DNA of 64,000 nucleotides from Bin87 sp965219925 (GTDB lineage: Bacteria; Chloroflexota; Dehalococcoidia; Lucifugimonadales; UBA3495): contig OZ244795.1 in NCBI GenBank assembly GCA_965219925.1, positions 496,001 to 560,000 of the forward strand. Reading direction: 5' to 3'. The position numbers and the translations under genes are program-made. The notes beneath the pieces were generated by a model. It saw only the letters and a program-made list of their open reading frames with translations. It was not told the DNA's origin and made no database searches. Positions 18,068-26,315 of this stretch are shown here, piece after piece (within the stretch, counting starts at the first letter, position 1; every line of letters begins with the position of its first letter).

Positions 18068-18290
18068 CTGTCATTGCGAGGAGCGCAGCGACGTGGCAAT
18101 CTCGCAGGGTAGCAATGGTGGGTGGGGAAGGGACGGGTTTTACCTGGATGAACAGGATGGACGGGATGAACAGGATTTTTTGGTGTTAGGGGTGGCGGGA
18201 ATGCCGCGTTGTTCGACAAGCTCGGCATGAGCGGAGGTTCCTCGCAATGACAGTAGGCCGGTTTGGTTTGACAAAGCGGGTACGCGGGAG
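18068..18290. repeat. Dispersed repeat cluster
   Basis: CTGTCATTGCGAGGAGCGCAGCGACGTGGCAATCTCG at the left (given here in parts: TGTCATTGCGAGG, GACGTGGCAATCTCG) and CTCGCAATGACAG plus AAAGCGGGTACGCGGGAG at the right. The middle also has TGAACAGGATGGACGGGATG-like short direct repeats. No gene. Confidence 0.75.
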
Positions 18291-18416
18291 GGTTATGCCG
18301 GCTTGCCGATTATTCCGGCGCGGCGTAGAATGACGAAACTAACAGCAGGTAAAGGAGTGCGTCCGCAACCGGCGGCGACACCGTTTATCAAACCCAGCGA
18401 TTGAGGTGAACCGGTC

Positions 18417-19631
18417 ATGGCAGAAGCGAAAGGCCCCCTGGATGGAATCCGCGTAATCGACTTGGGTCGGCATCAGGCCGGTCCTCGCTGCGCACAGGTA
18501 CTCGCCCGTTTGGGTGCAGAAGTTATCAAAGTCGAACGCCTGGGCGGAGAAGAAACCCGATATCACGCCCCCTGGGTTCGCAAGCAGTCCGCATACTGGG
18601 TGCAGTACAACAGCGGCAAGAAGAGCCTGAGCATCGACCTCCGCAAGGAGCAGGGCAAAGAAGTGCTGAGCAAGTTGGTTAAGGTCTCCGACGTCCTGTT
18701 GCAGAACTTCCGCCCCGGCACCATCGCCACCATGGGCTTCGGATACGATGTTCTATACGAACTGAACCCCCGCATCATCATGGTCAATGTGTCCGCCTAC
18801 GGACAGTTTGGGCCCTATAGCGACCAGATTGGATATGACCCCATCGGTCAAACCATGTCCGGCATTGCGATGGTTACCGGAGAAGAGGGAATGCCGCCCA
18901 TCCGGGCCGGCGTGCCCATCATCGACCGCACCACGGCGCTGCACGCCACCATCGGAACCCTGGCCGCCCTTCATGAGCGGGAATCCTCCGGGGTGGGACA
19001 AACTATTGATGCCTGTCTCGCCGACACCGGATACAGCTACACCGAGATTCCCATCACGGCCTACCACGGCGCGGGCATTGAGCCCAAGCGCGGCGAATCA
19101 GCCGCTCCCCCGTCCGGCACCTACCCCTGCAAGGACGGCTGGGTGCTGATCTCCGCCGGCGACCAGCACCACTGGCATCGCGTTTGCAACGCCCTGGGCA
19201 AGCCCGAATGGTTGGAAGACCCGCGCTTTACCACCCGCCACGAGCGGGGCAACAACGGCGAAGTGGTCAACCAGGCCATGATCGACCTGATGGCAAACAT
19301 GACCATGAAAGACGCTATCGCTCACTTCACGCACCACGACGTGGTAGCGGCACCGGTGAACACCATCGCCCAGGCAGCCCAGGACCCGCATCCGTGGGAA
19401 CGGCGCGCGATGGTCGAAGTGCCCGACTTCCTGGCTGGCAGCATCGCCGTCTCCGGAGATTTCTGGCATTTCAGCCGGACTCCAGCCGTCATCGGCAGCA
19501 CGCCCCAGGTGGGTGAGCACAACGAGGACGTACTCACCGGAATGCTCGGCTACACCGAGGACGAAGTCCAGACGATGTACGAGGCCAACGTCATCGGCAC
19601 CTTCCATCATTACGACGAAGTCCCCGGCTAA
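18417..19631 (+). CDS. CaiB/BaiF family III CoA-transferase
   Basis: A 404-residue family III CoA-transferase that moves CoA between carboxylic acids. N-terminal GIRVIDLGRHQAGPRCAQVLARLGAEVIKVE is the CoA-binding start, NFRPGT follows, and D170 in VPIIDRTTALHATIG is the catalytic Asp. The C-terminal APVNTIAQAAQDPHPWERR motif closes the fold. The substrate cannot be read from sequence. ATG at 18417 is 9 bases after GAGGTGA. A hairpin terminator follows at 19682. Confidence 0.93.
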   Translation: MAEAKGPLDGIRVIDLGRHQAGPRCAQVLARLGAEVIKVERLGGEETRYHAPWVRKQSAYWVQYNSGKKSLSIDLRKEQGKEVLSKLVKVSDVLLQNFRPGTIATMGFGYDVLYELNPRIIMVNVSAYGQFGPYSDQIGYDPIGQTMSGIAMVTGEEGMPPIRAGVPIIDRTTALHATIGTLAALHERESSGVGQTIDACLADTGYSYTEIPITAYHGAGIEPKRGESAAPPSGTYPCKDGWVLISAGDQHHWHRVCNALGKPEWLEDPRFTTRHERGNNGEVVNQAMIDLMANMTMKDAIAHFTHHDVVAAPVNTIAQAAQDPHPWERRAMVEVPDFLAGSIAVSGDFWHFSRTPAVIGSTPQVGEHNEDVLTGMLGYTEDEVQTMYEANVIGTFHHYDEVPG

Positions 19632-19681
19632 TCGGTAGCCAGCAATCTTCTCTATTGGAGGGGGTCAACATAACATTCAAA

Positions 19682-19710
19682 AAAGGGGCGGGCGCCAAAC
19701 CCGTCCCTTT
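19682..19710 (+). terminator. Terminator hairpin after the CoA-transferase
   Basis: Stem AAAGGGGCGGG/CCCGTCCCTTT (one G-T pair) with a seven-base loop, preceded by an A-run and followed by ACGTTTG. Consistent with a rho-independent terminator, and strongest on the minus strand, where six T follow. Confidence 0.7.
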
Positions 19711-19734
19711 ACGTTTGTTGATGCCAGGTGTGCG

Positions 19735-20040
19735 TCTGCGTACCCACTTTAATTTGTCATTGCGACCCCGTACTTGATACGGGGGTGGCAATCTCGTCGG
19801 CGTAGCAATGGTAGTTTGCCGACGTGTGTTCAACCTCAACGAGATTGCCACGTGGTTCGACAGGCTCACCATGAGCGGCTGCGCTCCTCGCAATGACGGG
19901 GGGTTGCGGATTTCACCCTCACCCCAACCCTCTCCCATCAAGGGAGAGGGGGCCTTCGACAGGCTCGGGATGATCCTTCGGCAAGTTCAGGATGATCCTT
20001 CGACTGGCTCAGGATGCGCGGAGGATCCTCGCGATGGCAA
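19735..20040. repeat. Dispersed repeat cluster
   Basis: Left part is GCGTACCCACTTT, TGTCATTGCGACCCCGTAC and inverted CGCAATGAC at 19891; right part holds CCCTCACCCCAACCCTCTCCC-type hairpin and several TTCGACAGGCTC / GGATGATCCTTCG direct repeats. No gene is seen before the alcohol dehydrogenase. Confidence 0.75.
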
Positions 20041-20166
20041 CCGGGAGGCCGCGCCGTTGCTGTCTGTCGTCTTACCTATCCGTTGCCGGTGTGCTACGAT
20101 ACCCGAACGATTGCACCGAACAATTGCAGACCGATCCGAAACCGGGAATCACCGGAGGGAGCAGCT

Positions 20167-21273
20167 ATGAAAGGACGAATTGTAGTCGTCAAAGAGTACG
20201 GCAAACCCTTTGAAATTCAGGAATACGACGTCCCCGAACCACAGCCGGGAGCAGTCCTGCTGCGCATGACCCAGGCTGGCATCTGCGGGTCTGACCTGCA
20301 TACGTGGCGGGGCGACCAGACGCAGGAGCACTCGCCGCTCCCGGAGACTGGGCGCGTCATGGGACACGAGGGCACGGGCGTCATCGAATATCTTGGCGAC
20401 GGCATCGATTCCGACTACTACGGCAACCCGGTTCAGGAGGGCGACCGCGTCGTCTACGCCGCTGTGTTCCCGTGCTACCGTTGCCACATGTGCCTGCGTG
20501 GAGCCACCAACTGGTGCGCAAACCGGCAGTATCCGGCCGCTGGAAACTGGCCCTATTTCACCGGAACCTATGGGGACTTCCTCTATTTGCCCCCAAGGCA
20601 TCCCTTTTTCCGCGTCCCTGATGAACTGCCCGACAACCTGCTCGGACCGGTCAATTGCGCGATGGGTACGGTTACCACCGGCCTCGAGCGCGCCAACATG
20701 AGCCACGGCCAATCGGTCGTAATCATGGGGGCCGGCGGGCTGGGTCTCCACGCCACCGCCATGGCGAAAGAACGGGGAGCCGACCGCGTTATTGTTTTGG
20801 ACCGCCTGGAAAACCGCCTGGCGTTGGCCGAGGAATTTGGAGCGGACTATACCATCAACATTGAGGAATTCAACACGCCGGAAACCCGCGTCCGCCGGGT
20901 CCGAGAACTCACCCGTGGCCGCGGCGCCGATGTGGTGATGGAGCTGGTGGGCCGTGCCGACCTGCTGAAGGAAGGCATCGACATGCTTTCCAATGGCGGC
21001 ACCTTCGTCGAGATCGGTGACATCGTGCGCGGCCAGGAAGTTTCCATCGACCCGTCCAAACTGCTCCAGGGAAAAAACATTGTCGGCAGCCTGATGTATC
21101 GTCCGGCCCTGTTGCCCGAATTGCTGGACTTCCTGGTCCGCAACCAGGAGAATCTGCCATTCGACAAGCTGGTGTCCCACACCTTCCCGCTGGCCGATGT
21201 CAATGAAGCCTTCGCCCAGGCCGAGTGGAGCCAGCGCCAGACTGAGATTACGCGGGCGATGCTGGTGCCGTAG
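20167..21273 (+). CDS. Zinc-dependent alcohol dehydrogenase (MDR family)
   Basis: A 368-residue medium-chain dehydrogenase/reductase. Catalytic zinc ligands are likely C40 (GICGSDLH), H67-E68 (GHEGTG) and C164; the structural zinc Cys set is C103, C106, C109 and C117. GAGGLG at 188-193 binds NAD(P). Oxidises an alcohol or polyol of unknown identity. ATG at 20167 follows GGAGGGAGC. A perfect 11-bp hairpin (21302-21327) follows the stop. Confidence 0.93.
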   Translation: MKGRIVVVKEYGKPFEIQEYDVPEPQPGAVLLRMTQAGICGSDLHTWRGDQTQEHSPLPETGRVMGHEGTGVIEYLGDGIDSDYYGNPVQEGDRVVYAAVFPCYRCHMCLRGATNWCANRQYPAAGNWPYFTGTYGDFLYLPPRHPFFRVPDELPDNLLGPVNCAMGTVTTGLERANMSHGQSVVIMGAGGLGLHATAMAKERGADRVIVLDRLENRLALAEEFGADYTINIEEFNTPETRVRRVRELTRGRGADVVMELVGRADLLKEGIDMLSNGGTFVEIGDIVRGQEVSIDPSKLLQGKNIVGSLMYRPALLPELLDFLVRNQENLPFDKLVSHTFPLADVNEAFAQAEWSQRQTEITRAMLVP

Positions 21274-21301
21274 CAAGTGCGACGCAGACTGTACAGATGA
21301 T

Positions 21302-21327
21302 CAGGCGTGAGCAATCGCTCACGCCTG
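21302..21327 (+). terminator. Perfect hairpin after the alcohol dehydrogenase
   Basis: CAGGCGTGAGC/GCTCACGCCTG with a four-base loop AATC, 29 bases after the stop. Terminator-like, although no T-run follows. Confidence 0.65.
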
Positions 21328-21343
21328 TCGGATGGAGACCGAA

Positions 21344-21670
21344 ATGGTCAGCCAAAACCAGTGCCAATATTGGGACTGTAACGAAAGAATCCGCAGAAAC
21401 CATTTCCTTTGTGAAGAGCACCACTCCGAATACAAAGCAGGGTCTTTCGGTTGTCATTGCGAGGAGCGTAGCGACGTGGCAATCTCGTCAAAGTACCCGA
21501 CCCGGTGGGCACGGACACCTTCACTGTAAGTAACGAGATTGCCAACCCCCGCATCAAGTACGGGGTCGCAATGACATGAGGAAAACCGAAAGGCCCTGGA
21601 ATACAAAGAGGGAGACATTGACGGGTGCCCATCTTGCGGGAGGTACGATTGGAAAACTTCCGGGCGCTGA
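21344..21670 (+). pseudogene. Small Cys-rich (zinc-ribbon) gene split by a mini-element
   Basis: The left part encodes MVSQNQCQYWDCNERIRRNH, FLCEEHHSEYK; the right part encodes EYKEGDIDGCPSCGRYDWKTSGR and stops. Between them is the element at 21438-21598. Removing the element and one copy of its GAATACAAAG target duplication joins the parts in frame as a 51-residue protein with six or so Cys and CPSCGR. ATG at 21344 follows GGAG. Function unknown. Confidence 0.8.
21438..21598. mobile_element. CAGGG-type mini-element, copy 1
   Basis: 161 bp starting CAGGGTCTTTCGGTT and ending AACCGAAAGGCCCTG, flanked by the perfect 10-bp direct repeat GAATACAAAG (21428-21437 and 21599-21608). No gene. It carries the TGTCATTGCGAGGAGCG / CGCAATGACA core. 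Confidence 0.92.
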
Positions 21671-21739
21671 AATGGCAATGAAGTTTCAAAAAGCCGGTTG
21701 ACAGCCCCCTGGAAAATCCGCCAGATAAGGACCCGGACT

Positions 21740-22084
21740 ATGATTGTAGAAGAAAAACCGCCGTTCAAGGACGGACTGCCACCGATTCATCCGGGGGTTT
21801 TCATCGGAGAAGACCTTATCGAATTGGAAATGTCCTCCATTCATTTTGACGCCGCCTTGGCGGTTCCTGCCGGCACCACGGCCGCGGTAGTGGCCGCACA
21901 CCTCGACATCACCCCGGAGTTGGCGCTCCGCCTCTCGCGTTACCTCGGCACCACGGCACAACTCTGGATGAACTTACAAGCCAGCTACGACCTGAAAGTT
22001 GCCGAGCGTGAGCACGGCCCAGCCATCGTCAGACAGGTCAAGCCCCGTGTGTTTGACCCGTCTGTGCAAGCCTACCTACTCTAG
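21740..22084 (+). CDS. HigA-type antitoxin-like HTH protein
   Basis: A 114-residue Xre-type helix-turn-helix protein of the HigA addiction-module family: HPGVFIGEDLIELEM, AAVVAAHLDITPELALRLSRYLGTTAQLWMNLQASYDL. HigA normally follows a HigB toxin of about 95 residues, but no HigB is present upstream; instead there is the disrupted zinc-ribbon gene. It may be a solitary regulator. ATG at 21740 follows AAGGA. Confidence 0.8.
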   Translation: MIVEEKPPFKDGLPPIHPGVFIGEDLIELEMSSIHFDAALAVPAGTTAAVVAAHLDITPELALRLSRYLGTTAQLWMNLQASYDLKVAEREHGPAIVRQVKPRVFDPSVQAYLL

Positions 22085-22133
22085 CCGCCAATATCACTAA
22101 TCACTACCAACCCCACCACAAGGAGACTGCCAA

Positions 22134-23204
22134 ATGAAATTTGGATTGATGTACGAAATCCAGGTGCCGGAACCTCATTACCCCGGTATTGAAGCCGATC
22201 GTTACAAGCAGGTGATGGCCCAGGTTGAGCTGGCAGATGACGTTGGCTTTGACTACTTCTGGACGGTGGAACACCACTTCCTGCGGGAGTTTTCCCACTG
22301 TTCTGCCCCCGAGGTGCTCTATGGAGCCATTTCTCAGCGCACCAAGCGCATCCGCATCGGCCACGCGGTAGCCCTGCTCCCCGGAGCTTACAACCATCCC
22401 GTGCGGGTCGCTGAGCGCGCCGCGGTACTGGATATCGTCAGCGACGGGCGCATGGATCTGGGCACCGGCCGCTCCACCACTCTCATTGAAATGGATGGGT
22501 TCGAGGTGGATCCGGAGACGACCAAGGCCCAGTGGCGCGAAGCCATCGGCATGATTCCTCGAATGTGGACCGAAGACCCCTTCTCCCACGCGGGTGAGTT
22601 CTATAACATCCCGCCGCGTTCGGTCATTCCCAAGCCGGTTCAGAGTCCACACCCGCCCATGTGGATGGCCTGCAGCCAGCCGGCATCCTTCGGTGAGGCC
22701 GGAGATTTGGGCGTTGGTGTCCTTTGTTTCAACCTGGGCGGCCATGAACAACTGGTCGAGCGCGTGCAGATTTACCGTGACGCGGTGAAAGACGCCCACC
22801 CCATCGGGAGTATGGTCAACGACAACATCGCGGCGCTGTGTATGGTTCACGTTGCCGAAACCGACCAGGAAGCCTACGATGCCGCCGCCCGGGAGGGTGA
22901 GTGGTTCGTCGCCAAGGCCGAAGACCTTTACAGCCCCTGGCAGGGTCGGGCAGTGCCCGAAAGCTACCGCTTTGCCGTTGACGCTATCCAGACCGAGCGG
23001 GCCAACAAAACCGCCGACGACCACATTGAGTCCGGCGCGTTCGCGATGGGCAGCCCGGAGACGGTTATAAAGACTATCGAGCGATACCGGGAGGCCGGCG
23101 TCGATCAGATTCTGTGCTTCATGCAGATGGGTAACCTGCCCCACAGCAACATAATGAACAGCATCCGCCTGTTCGGCAAGCAGGTGATACCGCACTTCCT
23201 GTAG
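22134..23204 (+). CDS. LLM-class flavin-dependent oxidoreductase
   Basis: A 356-residue luciferase-like monooxygenase-fold protein binding FMN or F420. The N-terminus MKFGLMYEIQ, FDYFWTVEHHFL, RIRIGHAVALLPGAYNHPVRVAER and DIVSDGRMDLGTGR are family signatures, and IGSMVNDNIAALCMV and the C-terminal GSPETVIKTIERYREAGVDQILCFMQMG complete the barrel. Substrate unknown. ACAAGGAGACTGCCAAATG gives an AGGAG ribosome site. Convergent repeats and a minus-strand terminator follow. Confidence 0.9.
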   Translation: MKFGLMYEIQVPEPHYPGIEADRYKQVMAQVELADDVGFDYFWTVEHHFLREFSHCSAPEVLYGAISQRTKRIRIGHAVALLPGAYNHPVRVAERAAVLDIVSDGRMDLGTGRSTTLIEMDGFEVDPETTKAQWREAIGMIPRMWTEDPFSHAGEFYNIPPRSVIPKPVQSPHPPMWMACSQPASFGEAGDLGVGVLCFNLGGHEQLVERVQIYRDAVKDAHPIGSMVNDNIAALCMVHVAETDQEAYDAAAREGEWFVAKAEDLYSPWQGRAVPESYRFAVDAIQTERANKTADDHIESGAFAMGSPETVIKTIERYREAGVDQILCFMQMGNLPHSNIMNSIRLFGKQVIPHFL

Positions 23205-23235
23205 GCCCGCTTCACACACCCCTCACCCCAACCGC

Positions 23236-23452
23236 TGTCATTGCGAGGAGCTTCCGCTCATCCCGAGCTTGTCGAGGGACGTGGCAATCCCGGTGGATGT
23301 TTTGACCCGTGTAGGGCAAAGCATTCCCGCCGGAACGAGATTGCCACGCTGCGCTCGCAATGACGGCCGGGAGGGTAGGCTCAGGATGATCCTTCGACAG
23401 GCTCAGGATGAGCGGGGGTGGGACGGGCCACGTTACTGCGCTCGCAATGACA
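23236..23452. repeat. Dispersed repeat cluster
   Basis: Alternating TGTCATTGCGAGGAGC, GGCAATCCCG, GAGATTGCCACGCTGCGCTCGCAATGAC and TTCGACAGGCTCAGGATGAGCGG modules. It looks like two overlapping degraded elements. No gene. Confidence 0.75.
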
Positions 23453-23470
23453 GTTATCGCGCCGGGAAAA

Positions 23471-23495
23471 AGGGGCGGGTTTAAATCCCGCCCCT
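23471..23495 (-). terminator. Terminator for the minus-strand gene at 23526
   Basis: Stem AGGGGCGGG/CCCGCCCCT with a TTTAAAT loop; on the minus strand it is followed by five T, the arrangement of an intrinsic terminator, 31 bases beyond the stop of the minus-strand gene. Confidence 0.8.
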
Positions 23496-23525
23496 GAATC
23501 ATTCGGCTTCAATTGCGAGGTTGCA

Positions 23526-23828
23526 TCAGTCTGATGATGGCAGCTGTTTCGCTTCCTGCAATTCCATCGGTTCGCCGTTGAGCCGCAAATCGCATTTGCC
23601 GGCTTTGGTGACCAGCACCGAAACGCCGCCGTCGGCGGAGGACAGGCGCTTGCCCATGGTTACCTCCGGTGCATCGTCCGCGGATGACGCGCCGGCAAAA
23701 TCGACGCTGGCGCCCTTTATTTGCAGGAGTATGTCGCCGTCTGTCAAATCGCCCTGGCCACTCGCCTTGCTGACGATTAGCTCAGCCCCTCCGGGGCCAA
23801 CGTACCGCTGCCCTGTCTTCAATTCCAT
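23526..23828 (-). CDS. Small protein with two degenerate desulforedoxin-like ribbons
   Basis: A 100-residue protein with two related units: TGQRYVGPGGAELIVSKASG and GKRLSSADGGVSVLVTKAGK, followed by CDLRLNGEPMEL. The pattern GKRYxCPxCGxExxVTKxGxGxLxCxGxPM of desulforedoxin-type zinc ribbons is recognisable, but most Cys are Gly, Ser or Asp, so metal binding is probably lost. This reading is inference from pattern. ATG at 23828 was chosen because the repeat starts there; the longer frame (23879) is possible. Confidence 0.6.
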   Translation of the reverse strand: MELKTGQRYVGPGGAELIVSKASGQGDLTDGDILLQIKGASVDFAGASSADDAPEVTMGKRLSSADGGVSVLVTKAGKCDLRLNGEPMELQEAKQLPSSD

Positions 23829-23910
23829 CGCGCGCAACACCTCTACGGGTAGTATTCTGATGCTCGAAATTATAGACACTCCCCGTTCAGACCGTCAACG
23901 CAATCGTGGG

Positions 23911-24116
23911 CTCACGCGTACCCACTTTGTTGGGCGGAATCGGCCGGCAGTCATTGCGGGAGCGCCACCCACCTGTCATTGCGAGGAGCGTAGCGACGTG
24001 GCAATCTCGTTGAGGTTGAACACACGCCGGCAAACCACCATTGCTACGGCGACGAGATTGCCACCCCCGTATCAAGTACGGGGTCGCAATGACAGATTAA
24101 AGTGGGTACGCGCGAG
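23911..24116. repeat. CTCACGCGTACCCACTT-ended repeat
   Basis: Inverted ends CTCACGCGTACCCACTT and AAGTGGGTACGCGCGAG (one mismatch). Inside is a TGTCATTGCGAGG core. A GGAATCGGCCGGC block occurs once inside the left end (23936) and once directly after the right end (24116). Confidence 0.75.
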
Positions 24117-24187
24117 GAATCGGCCGGCGGTCATTGCGGGGAGTGGATGGTTCGACAGGCTCCCCATGAGCGGAAGGTGGTCAGTTA

Positions 24188-24670
24188 ATGACTGAGCCGA
24201 TGCGGGCCATCACGCTGTACCAACCCTGGGCATCGTTGATTGCCCACGGCGTCAAAACAGTCGAGACACGTTCGTGGCCGCCGCCGCGCGCTGCACTGGG
24301 TCGTCTACTTGCGATCCACGCCGGAAAACGGATTGTACCCCCGGTCTCGTTGAATCCGGACACCGAGGCCGCCATCGCGAATCTATACGGTGAAAGGTGG
24401 CGGCAAGACGTGCCTACCGGCGCGGTGCTGGCGGTGGCTCGGTTGGTTTCCGCCAGGCAGGTTACGGGCGTGGACGGTGAGATCGCCGTGTTCGGATCCG
24501 AGTCAGTCCATCGGATAGCTATTGACCCTTACGGCGATTTTGCCCCTGGCCGGTGGCTCTGGATGCTGGAAGAGGTGGAACCGATTGAACCTCAGACGGC
24601 TACCGGGGGCCAGCGATTGTGGAAGTGGAGTCCGTCACGAAAGCTGATCTTCATCCGCAAGTTGCCCTGA
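24188..24670 (+). CDS. ASCH-domain protein
   Basis: A 160-residue ASCH-fold protein, thought to bind RNA or nucleotides. The family start AITLYQPWASLIAHGVKTVETRSW and the IHAGKRI, GAVLAVARLV and GRWLWMLEEVEPIEP segments match this family. ATG at 24188 or 24200 (MRAITLYQPW) are both possible. It stands alone between repeats. Confidence 0.88.
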   Translation: MTEPMRAITLYQPWASLIAHGVKTVETRSWPPPRAALGRLLAIHAGKRIVPPVSLNPDTEAAIANLYGERWRQDVPTGAVLAVARLVSARQVTGVDGEIAVFGSESVHRIAIDPYGDFAPGRWLWMLEEVEPIEPQTATGGQRLWKWSPSRKLIFIRKLP

Positions 24671-24774
24671 ACTTAACTCACCGCGAGGCGCCTGCCACCG
24701 GGCTGGCCAGATTGAGCACCGTGCGGAGTTGGCAAGTCGCGATTTTGTGGAACTGGAGCTGTTTGGCTCAGTAA

Positions 24775-24941
24775 CTCACGCGTACCCACTTTGTCAAACC
24801 AAACCAGCCTACTGTCATTGCGAGGAGCGCAGCGACGTGGCAATCTCGTTGAGGTTGAGTACACGTCGGGGAACCATCATTGCTACGGCGACGAGATTGC
24901 CACGCTGCGCTCGCAATGACATATTAGTGGGTACGCGTGAG
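24775..24941. mobile_element. Mini-element with CTCACGCGTACCCACT ends
   Basis: Perfect 16-bp inverted ends CTCACGCGTACCCACT (24775-24790) and AGTGGGTACGCGTGAG (24926-24941) around 167 bp with the TGTCATTGCGAGGAGCG core. The flanks GGCTCAGTAA and GGTTCAGAAA match at 8 of 10 positions, as a decayed 10-bp target duplication would. Its right end lies 3 bases past the stop of the lipoprotein gene. Confidence 0.8.
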
Positions 24942-24944
24942 GGT

Positions 24945-26315
24945 TCAGAAACGATTGCGAAGCTGCTGGAGTGCGATGTCTGCTTCCCGGCGCAGCCCGT
25001 CGACGTTGACCCTGTCCTCGTCCACGGCCTTGAAAGCATCTACCGTGAACGGCTGCCAGGAGTTGCGCAGGGTCCGGATAGCATTCTCCTCTCTCCCCGC
25101 GGCATCCACCAGCAATGTGTACATGGGGAGGAGGTAGCCGGCTCGCGGAAGGTCTCTTACGTCGCGTGCAACGGCGCCGGTGCGGAGACTAAATTGCTCC
25201 AATGCCTGTGTTACCTCGGTACGGTCGCACCCACCTTCGCTCGCCCGCCAGTCGTTGTAACGATCATGAAATTCATTCCAGGTAACGACGAGGCTGTCGT
25301 ACTCGTCATAAAATACCTGCAGTTCCGCCAGGCTTTCCTCCGGATCAGTCGAAACAGTCGGATCAGCCTCCGGTGCGTTACTGATGGTTTGACCGGTGTC
25401 CGCCAGGGCATCTTCGCTGGTCTTCACGCTGGCGTCGATCCCGGAGAAGTCGGGCAGTTCCGGTTTGTCGGATGGTTCCCCTTTGTCGGATGGTTCCCTC
25501 GCGGTGTTGAAAGCTTCCAGTTCTGCTTGCGCCGCGCTTTGGAGAGCCTCTACGGTACTTTCAGCGCCGGTTGGGGCCGGTAGTTCATTCAGCGCATCAA
25601 CGACGAGCGTGAATTTCTCCACCAGCTGGTCGAGGCTGGCGATAACGTCAGCCGGTTCCATGCTCTCTGCTTTATCCAGCAAGTTGCTGTATTCGTCGTG
25701 AACCGTTTGCCAGTCATTTTTGACGAGGTCAAATGATTGGGTAAATTCGTCCGTTGATTCGGGCGCGACACCATCTACCCGCCCCGTGCGCAGCGCGTTC
25801 GCCCGGTCCTGGGCGTCCTTTTGAGCGTGGGACGCATCGGAACGTCGCTGTTCCACTGCCTCGAATAGCGCAACGTTATTGGGCTGCCAGCGGTCTCGCA
25901 ACTGCCGCAACGCCGTTTCTTCCGCCTCAGCGGCCACTATCAGCGTATCGGCGAGTTCTTGGGTGCTTTGAGCGCGGGTAAGGTTACGCGCCTGTTCGGT
26001 CACATCATTGAAAGCAACGGCGAAGTCGTTCAGGGCTTCATGTACTGAGTTGGGGTGGCACGAGGTCAACTCGGCCCTCCATTGGTCGAAATCGACGCGA
26101 ATTTGGTCCCACTGTTGATCGATGTCCTGCTGTTGATTTACAAAATCGTTGATCTCGGATTGGGCGCTTGCCGGCAGGGGAGTGGCGCCGGCGGTGGGTT
26201 GTACCTCTGCGGGCAATATTTCCGTTGGGGATGTGTCGGGTTGGTTGCAGGCAACCAGCAGCAGCAGCGACAGAGCCAGGAACAGTGAAACGTAGCAAAT
26301 GGATCTAGTTGTCAT
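24945..26315 (-). CDS. Repeat lipoprotein of the S49-peptidase operon
   Basis: A 456-residue lipoprotein: signal FLALSLLLLVAC (lipobox LVAC, Cys about residue 23), a Pro/Thr-rich linker, then an internally repeated helical region. The first unit (about 55-190) and last unit (about 330-456) share W...FxxWRA...C, EExALRxLRDxWQP and F-AV motifs; a weaker middle unit lies at about 200-290. It ends two bases from a mini-element. Its start overlaps the stop of the upstream gene by 11 bases, indicating translational coupling. Role unknown; probably outside the membrane. Confidence 0.8.
   Translation of the reverse strand: MTTRSICYVSLFLALSLLLLVACNQPDTSPTEILPAEVQPTAGATPLPASAQSEINDFVNQQQDIDQQWDQIRVDFDQWRAELTSCHPNSVHEALNDFAVAFNDVTEQARNLTRAQSTQELADTLIVAAEAEETALRQLRDRWQPNNVALFEAVEQRRSDASHAQKDAQDRANALRTGRVDGVAPESTDEFTQSFDLVKNDWQTVHDEYSNLLDKAESMEPADVIASLDQLVEKFTLVVDALNELPAPTGAESTVEALQSAAQAELEAFNTAREPSDKGEPSDKPELPDFSGIDASVKTSEDALADTGQTISNAPEADPTVSTDPEESLAELQVFYDEYDSLVVTWNEFHDRYNDWRASEGGCDRTEVTQALEQFSLRTGAVARDVRDLPRAGYLLPMYTLLVDAAGREENAIRTLRNSWQPFTVDAFKAVDEDRVNVDGLRREADIALQQLRNRF

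Noticed and set aside
19682..19710. Hairpin as a riboswitch or regulatory RNA
   Set aside because: A simple stem with short loop and A/T-rich ends is better explained as a terminator; no conserved riboswitch sequence was seen.
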